Below, piece by piece: positions 57,375 to 64,000 of a stretch of DNA of 64,000 bases. Below the pieces are notes generated by a model that searched no databases, was not told the DNA's origin, and saw only the letters and a list, made by a program, of their open reading frames with translations. Origin of the DNA: Pelodera strongyloides (taxonomy: Eukaryota; Nematoda; Chromadorea; Rhabditida; Rhabditidae); NCBI GenBank assembly GCA_036852015.1, contig JAANDG010000412.1, positions 62,001-126,000 of the forward strand, written 5' to 3'. Position 1 is the first letter of the stretch, and each line of letters begins with the position of its first letter. The position numbers were made by a program, and so were the translations under genes.

Positions 57375-58426
57375 ATGCAATCTTCATCAAATGGTTACGC
57401 AAAGTATCAGATAAAGTCATCGGGTGAGAATTTGTTTTATTTTGTTCTACTTTTTACTGACAATTGATTTTCCTTTTGCCTTTTGCTAGCTGGTGCGCAC
57501 TACGTTTTTTTCAAATTTTAACTACGGTATGTGCAGGTATCGATCGGGTTCTTGCAGAGGAGTCGACAGTATTTTCAATCGATGATCATGACGAAGATTT
57601 GGCCACGCCGAGAGTCAGACAGGAAACAGAAAGGGTGAGTGATATAGTACATTGATGGCATATATCCGGGCATAAATGAAAACCAAGAAGATGCGGCTTC
57701 ATATCAGGTCCTAGTGAGTCCAAACAACTCTGTAGCAGAACCTGAACAAGACCATAAAAATGAAGATTTTGTGATTGTATTGGTATTGGGATCTGCAAAC
57801 TACAAACTACAGAGGCATGTTCTGTGTAAATATTTGATTTTTCAGAATGGAGAGAAGAGTCGATTAGTAGATTGTGTTTTGGACAGCGATGAGGAAAGAT
57901 CTCCGACGAGAAGCAGAGATAATCATCCGATCAATACAAGACAGACGATCAACAGACAGAACAATGGTCAGTTCAACACTGCAATTCAATTCGCTTCCTT
58001 TCTACCCTATGACAAATTATCGTATAACACAGCGTTTCGAAACTAGACAACGATGACTGCGCTATAAAAACACTTAACTAATCTGCGGAACAGATTAAAG
58101 CGAAATACCGGCCCGTTTTTGAAACACATCTCTTATGCAGCTTATGCAAATAAACATAAATTAGAATAAAAAATCGAGCTAAATTCGAGCAAATTAGCAT
58201 TAATAAGAATTCTGTTATCCACGATGCGTTTCAGAAACCTGCCGGTATTTCGCTTTAACAGAACTAGCAAACTGTAACTGTCCACTTCCTTCAGACAATG
58301 AAAAGGAGCGTTCTCGTCTTACCGATGACTACGGTATAGATGGTGATTCAGCTTCAGATGACCTGGATCTTCTCCCTCCGATGCCCAGTCAGAGGACCTC
58401 ATCTATATGGTCGAGATTAGATTGTT
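57375..58426 (+). CDS. Unrecognised polar, probably disordered protein
   Basis: Four exons with agreeing phases (57375-57423, 57537-57634, 57846-57966, 58295-58426) encode at least 133 residues. The product is rich in Asp, Glu, Ser and Arg (FSIDDHDEDLATPRV, CVLDSDEERSPTRSR, DYGIDGDSASDDLDLLPPM, TSSIWSRLDC) with no known fold and probably many phosphorylation sites. The nearest good acceptor after the last donor (58612) would make an immediate TAA, ending the protein at LDC. Another candidate at about 59809 would extend it by some 50 residues. A TTTGCAG acceptor-like site lies 16 bases before the ATG and could be a trans-splice or 5'-UTR splice site. A family B element (58095-58258) sits in the last placed intron. 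No function is assigned. Confidence 0.55.
58095..58258. mobile_element. TTAA MITE, family B
   Basis: It begins TTAAAGCGAAATACCGGCCC and ends with GCCGGTATTTCGCTTTAA. The second paired block GTTTTTGAAACACATC matches GATGCGTTTCAGAAAC. TTAA lies at both ends. It resembles 31919-32101 and lies in an intron of the polar-protein gene. Confidence 0.87.
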
Positions 58427-60608
58427 GTAAGTACCGAGTTCCACCCAAATGCACTATTATGTAAGGAGAAGCTATAGCACAAATTCAAAGCGTTATTATA
58501 CTTATAGTGTACTCCAAGAAAATATTATTTATTCGTTATGTTTTTTTTTCTAAAATTGATCCGGAGAGAGCCAGTACTGAAAGACAATAACTTCTCAATT
58601 AAGTTTTTCTAGAAACGTATCTAATAGGATTACTTATTTTATCATTGCTCGTAACTAGAAATTTACCCCAGTTAAGCATATAGCCTTGAATAGCCGGATT
58701 TCTGAATTCTTTATTTATTTTTTGTTTGACATCTTTAAATTTTAAATAGCTGTAGTGCCAAGTATCGTGCCAAATACCTGAGTCATTGCCTAACTTTTTC
58801 AACTTTACTAAAACAGGTGTTATATCGCTTTTAACGTTCATATGTCTTCTATGTCTAGCCATTCTCTAAAGTATTCTCCTTATTAGCATGGAATTGCTGG
58901 AAGAATTACAAAATATGCCTATACGGGTCCATTCAGAAGCTTAATTACTTCACTGATCTTCAACTTCTACTCAACGTGCAATGTATTACATTCTAGTCTT
59001 TTGCTTTACTTTTATCGTGAATTCATACTAAGAGTCATAATAATTTTGATAAAGAAGATAATAAAATAATATGATAATAAAATATTGAATTATATTTTGT
59101 GTTGCATTGGCACATAATCGGACGTGCAGTTCCACATACAGAGAAATAGCTTCTACATAAAAACGATGGCTGGGAAAAACCAAAAATTGGTGAATTACCT
59201 ATATGTGTCTATATTCTCTTACAAAAACCGTGTCGATATTCAACTATTTCTTCGTAGGCCTTACCCTTTAGTGTTAGTTAGCATACTTCTCTACAGTAAG
59301 TGGCTCTAAGTGTTCTATTATATAACAACCCATATATGGCCAGTTCAAGATTTCTCAAGTTGGTTTCCATTGTTTATGACTGTTGTATATGTAATATGAG
59401 TAGTAAGAGTCCCCGTAATCCCTATATATGGGGGTATAGTGACAGTCTGTTGCATCCCATGTATTATGGGCGGAATGACCCCAAGTTTGTGGGAAGGGTG
59501 GGAGTTTAACTACCCAAGTTACGTGTCATTCAAGTTGTAAAATAATAAATTTGCGGAAGATACATCACGAATGCGTGAAAATACATTTACAGTTGTTGGG
59601 TATACGAATGCTAAAAATATAGATTTTTGTATAGATTTTTGAAAAGCTTGTGAAATTTGTCTGTGTATTTTGTACTAATCACCCACTAGCCAGTTTACAA
59701 ATAAATAATAAGTATACGTTTATTTTCTTGGTGATACCATTAAACTTTACTCTTTCGGGCATATATTTATTCACGTTAGCCACTTTTTGTAGTATTTTAT
59801 CGTTTGTAGGCTGCCTACCTGGCGATTCATTTGCTGTTTCTGATCCCGCAAGTTCCCTTTCTACGATTATTTATACCACAATTGATATACAAAGGATCAA
59901 CCACAACTTTATTTACAAATATAGAAAATATAAAACTATTCACAGCACAGATACAAATAATAAATAATAAATACAGAGGCAATTTAATAAAGTATACAGC
60001 GTTACTGGAGATCGTGCATATCCTATGTGTTTAATCATTATAATATGCATAAGTAGGGCAAGCCAGGCAAGCGCAGCTCGATAAATTCTCAGTTGTTAGC
60101 GTAAGGTTAACCGAATATTATTTACAATTAGCTGAGGGAGGGGCTAAACTATAAAGTACAAACAATATGAAATACTATAATTTTAAATATGAAGCAATAA
60201 AGTGAATTCGTTCAGGCAGTTTGTAAGGCACAACCAAGGCAAGGCAAGTGAAGCAAACCCAGAAAAGCAATGAAAAGTATTCTCAAAAAAAAATGCATCA
60301 TAAATCCAGTACAAAAAGATCATCGAACGGTCAAGAACTAAACATTGCAAGCAGGAAAAAGCTGTATGTTTGTTTGAAAGATACGCTTCAACGGTAAAAC
60401 TTAAAATATAAAAAACAGCTCGTGATACTCGTGATATGCACAGTCTGCTATATATCAAAACCATAGGTATTCATATAATCACTTAATCCCTAGGTGTTGT
60501 CACGAACCAAGCAAGGTACTGACAGAGCACAGAGCGCTGGAAGTACAAAATTAGCTTCATATAATCTTCGGATCTAGCCAATACGCTCAAAGTATTTTGA
60601 AGTAAAAA
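58427..60608. other. Gap between convergent genes
   Basis: A 2.2-kb AT-rich stretch at the 3' ends of the polar-protein gene and the bHLH gene. A hydrophobic plus-strand frame after a possible acceptor at about 59808 (YLAIHLLFLIPQVPFLRLF) is noted but has no support in phase from the preceding exon. Confidence 0.5.
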
Positions 60609-62533
60609 TTACATTCTAAAACTTGGCTTCGTTTCCTGATACATATATTGATTACAATTCTGAGTCTGAACTGAAAAGGTATCTTGCATATACGAAGGAG
60701 GGGATATTGGTGGTGTGTGCATATTGTGCAGTTCTGCACCGTATCCAGGGAATCCCATTCCCCCAGGGAATGAGTGAATGTTCACCGGGGGGATTGATCC
60801 CTGGGTACTGTAGCCCGAATCGCACCAGGATCTTTGTGAGGACTCCAGTCCAAGTGTTGATACAGTAGGCAGTGGTACTGTACATTCAGGCAGTGGAGGA
60901 GAGGCCATGGAGAGGGATGGAGATCCTGAAATGAAAAGTTAATTACAAGGTATATATCTACAAGGTATAAACATGTTGACAGACTTTCCATTCAAAATTC
61001 AAGCCATACCGGATAGGGTATGAACTTGTGATCGACATAGACAAAATGAGTTTTTTTTAGGAACAAAACAGGTCAATCGACGGTGAAAACGTCTGCTTGA
61101 TGCACCAACTACAAACAGGCATCACCCAAGGATACGTGGTAGACCACTGTCTATAAATATAGTATATCTACGTGTACTCCACGTGTAATCATAAAATAAA
61201 TCTGAAATATACAGTACCATTCTCCGATCGATCGCTGTTATTCCCCTTATTCCTCGGTCCGCGTCCCGGTCCTCCCTCGTTTATTCTGTGTTTGTACGTG
61301 TTCGTTTTCTGAAGTTCTTCCTCGGCGGTCGATGCGAAGTCGTCGATACTCAGCTCACGCATTTCATAGGTCGTGTGCTGAAGGAGGAAAATAGATGCGA
61401 CATCAATACACAAAAGTTGATGAACACAATAAGATTGGATCCTTAGTGTCTCATATGTATCACCTTGACTCTACCGCACTTGTTAGAGTGATAGAATGAC
61501 ATGACTTTTTAGTTGTCATTGACACTTTGGTCGTCGGGGTGCGAGCTTCTACTTTTCCTAGCGATTTTGTTGTCAAATACTAGTTTTCTTTGCTTTGACT
61601 TTATAGAATAAAGTCAAGAGCTATCACGTCAACAATAATATTAGTTGGAGAACGAAGATTGCAAGAACCGACCGATTTAAAGGGTATATAAAATTGCTCA
61701 CCACATGTTCATTCTTCAAAATCTTGCTCAAATGTTCAATATATCGCATGGCGAGGCGGAGAGTCTTGATCTTGGATAGTGAAGCGTCCTCTGGCACGAA
61801 AGGAACCTTGCTGAAAGTATTCAATAGCATTTTTTAGGCCACAGTTGTTATTACTTTACTTTAGCCAAAGCGCTTACACCCAGTCATTATTTTTGACTGG
61901 GTGTAAGCGCTTTACCTTACATGTGCAATTAGTTAAAAGCATGTGTTGACTGACTACAAGGAATTTTAGAAAATAATAACACGACAAAATCGGTCTTAGC
62001 GGCCGTAAAGTAAGAGCTTCTCTAAATCTTTCCAGTATGGATAAACACAACAGTTGCGCCATAGCGTATATGGTATACCTGATATCGGGTCACCGAATGC
62101 GCCATAAATGGCCGTTGTAAAGTTACACCCGGATTGGGACAAAGGGGAGAGCGTAACTTGGACCTGTTGTGACTTACGAAGGGTGGAAAGAAATGCGACA
62201 GATTGCCAGCGGGTGAGTTATTTAATGTTATTTGGAAGTTTAACTTTAGTTTAGAATTCACTGCTTTGCTCATGTTTGCAAATTTTTCTATCTCCCATGT
62301 TTCATATTCACAGGAGCGTCAATTTTCTTAGAAATTCACACGGAATCGCAAACATGAGCAAAGTTCAGCTATCCAACATAATAAGAAACTAACCTCGACA
62401 AATGGTTAAACGCCTGATTGATTATGATATTTCGGTTTTTCTCCCGTGCGGAGCAAACTTCTTTGCGGCGAATTCGCCGCTTTTCGGGAGGCGGTGCCGA
62501 GTCCGAGTTCACACTGCTCACCGACTTGACCAT
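60609..62533 (-). CDS. bHLH transcription factor, HAND-like
   Basis: A class A-type bHLH DNA-binding protein that would dimerise with an E protein and bind E-boxes in the nucleus. Four exons (62394-62533; about 61703-61813; about 61217-61380; 60609-60925) give roughly 240 residues. The start at 62533 opens MVKSVSSVNSDS, followed by a basic cluster (EKRRIRRKE). The basic region and helix 1 read SAREKNRNIIINQAFNHL, and loop plus helix 2 read VPFVPEDASLSKIKTLRLAM and YIEHLSKIL. SKIKTLRLA is exact for the HAND family; TCF21 and PTF1A are more distant alternatives. The basic region keeps the DNA-reading Glu (ARE) but is otherwise unusual. The C-terminal part is Gly/Pro/Ser-rich (GGPGRGPRNKGNNS, HTPPISPPSYM). 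A 20-bp hairpin (61867-61913) lies in the first intron. Confidence 0.85.
61867..61913. repeat. Perfect 20-bp-arm hairpin
   Basis: The arm AAAGCGCTTACACCCAGTCA (61867-61886), a 7-base loop TTATTTT and the exact inverse (61894-61913) lie in the first intron of the bHLH gene. It could fold in the pre-mRNA. It does not resemble a conserved ncRNA that I know. Confidence 0.85.
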
Positions 62534-64000
62534 ATTTTCTATAATATGGATATTTATTAAATTATTGTATGTTTAACAGAAACTAATGATCATCGAGCAC
62601 TCATCAGATATAAGTTTTTGTACGTACTACACACTGACCAACCATAAGAATAAGATAAGCAAGAATAAATATGGTTTATAAGAAATTGTTTTGTGTCTAC
62701 TTACTTCAATTATTTACGCAGCTTAACTTTTATTCCGCAATTTGTGAAATTTTGGAAGTGGAAATTGCATGGAACGATCACTGACAATAAAGTATGACAA
62801 TGTAGTAAGGTAATGTAGTATATGTTTGCAAACAATCATGTATTTGAGGGACGTATACATTACGTAACCGGAAACATGGAACTAAACTCGGTATGTCTCA
62901 AATACGCAATTGCACAAACAGTAGTAGAATAGTGCAAGCGCGAAGTGTTCTATGTAAGCAAACAATATTCATGGTACCAACTAAATCCAGTTAAAAGTGA
63001 TCTTGTAATCTTGTGAAAACCCTTGTCAAGATCTAAGCTAGATATTTTTTTCTCGCAAACAATTCGCAATATTCCCATCACTTGAGCACAAGCACAACTA
63101 AATTATTTGTAAATAGAAAAATAAGATGTCTCGGTTGTTACTCTTTTTCAATTGGCTACGCCAAAAGTTTAGATCGAAACTAAAAATAAACTTGTAGAGC
63201 AATGAGAAATTAGAAAACAACAAATGCAGGGAAATGGTAAATAATGCTTTTCGCGAAATATGGTTGGCCGTGACAGTATACTACAACCCCGTTACGGTTT
63301 TCGGTCTCTCTGCCACAGGGGCGTGGCAACAAAAGGGGCGGGGCCAAGGTACAGTATGCCGATTGAAGGGTGAATATCTAGCCTCTTTGAAAATTTGCAT
63401 ATGATAAGCAAATCCATTGTATCCATTGCTAATTTTGTACGATTGCCGTGGACGATCGTACAAAATTAGCATAGTATACATAGGATTTGCTTATCATATG
63501 CAAATTTCCAAAGGGGCTAGTATTTCGCTTTAACATAACAATGCTTTAGAAAGTTAAAACAAACAGCGAAATAATGAAATTTATTACTTTATAGAAAGTA
63601 TGAAAATATTTAGTCTTCAATATCTTAGCTTTTGAGTAATTTGAAAGCAAAATACATGGTAGAACACATTTCTTGGCAAATACCGCAAAGATACACATAA
63701 GAAAATGTGAATGGTCAAATAAAAATGGATCATTCATAAGGGTTGCGTCGGAAAAAAATAATGGAGGGTCATATCCACATAAAATACTCTCTACCCCCCT
63801 GTATCGCAATCTTCCTGCCGCTACAGTACCCGAGTTTGGTTTATAAAACATTGCTTTTTCACGTTTTTTACCAACTAAAAGTCTAAAACTATCCATTCTT
63901 CAATTATACCAGCATTCTATTCGGGCAACTATTATTACGTGACTCAAGTAAAACAAGTGTGTCTTCGTTGTTTGCTCAAAGTATCAAACAGATCATGCAA
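62534..64000. other. bHLH upstream region, no gene seen
   Basis: AT-rich upstream flank of the bHLH gene running to the window end. Apart from the element at 63362-63533 I see no exon or repeat. Confidence 0.6.
63362..63533. mobile_element. Palindromic TTAA MITE, family A
   Basis: It has the same near-complete palindrome as 8369-8539 (AAATTTGCATATGATAAGCA, then TTTTGTACGATTGCCGTGGA at the centre). The right end is intact (AGTATTTCGCTTTAA); the left end has decayed (TTGAAGGGTGAATATC). Confidence 0.83.

Noticed and set aside
59650..60034. Hydrophobic plus-strand frames after HGD and the polar gene
   Set aside because: AT-rich, no start context, and the phase does not join the preceding exon for the hydrophobic reading.

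Overview
This is eukaryotic DNA. Every recognisable gene is split by GT-AG introns, mostly 50 bases to about 1.6 kb long. There are no operons or ribosome-binding sites, and the gaps and introns hold inverted-repeat elements and tRNA-like SINE pieces. The gene content is animal. Three genes point to a nematode or close relative: a short SH2-tyrosine kinase of the Fer-related kind that is expanded in worms, a hexosaminidase D-type enzyme with an N-terminal membrane anchor, and a HAND/HND-1-like bHLH factor. The clade cannot be settled from sequence reading alone.

Layout. 1-4073: no gene seen, with repeats and tRNA-like fragments. 4074-35755: eight minus-strand genes. In order of increasing coordinate they are a 103-aa secreted cysteine-rich protein (4074-4838), the SH2-tyrosine kinase (6950-9954, 11 exons, 388 aa), an acidic 133-aa protein (11244-12393), a 200-aa membrane protein with an acidic tail (13830-15163), a 93-aa single-pass membrane protein (16362-16831), AP-3 sigma (17869-19755, 6 exons, 192 aa), the hexosaminidase D-like enzyme (20930-24924) and TRAPPC10 (25779-35755). 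35756-39470: repeat-rich gap. 39471-58426: plus-strand genes eIF3C (24 exons, 901 aa), homogentisate 1,2-dioxygenase (13 exons, 435 aa) and an unrecognised low-complexity protein. 60609-62533: bHLH factor on the minus strand. Several models are supported by exact phase agreement across all introns, which I checked by hand.

The genes do not form one pathway. AP-3 sigma, TRAPPC10 and the membrane-anchored hexosaminidase all act in the Golgi/endosome system, but nothing shows that this clustering is functional. eIF3C (translation initiation) and HGD (tyrosine breakdown) are housekeeping or metabolic genes. The kinase and the bHLH protein are likely tissue-specific regulators.

The most unusual material is non-genic: several families of palindromic DNA elements ending in TTAA, two kinds of element with 3-bp duplications (TTA/TTC), a dense cluster of a GCGGGAAAGT motif inside TRAPPC10, an intact 270-codon ORF1-like reading frame inside an eIF3C intron, and a probable 12-nt microexon plus a GC-AG intron in eIF3C. 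I saw no CRISPR array, rRNA or canonical functional tRNA.
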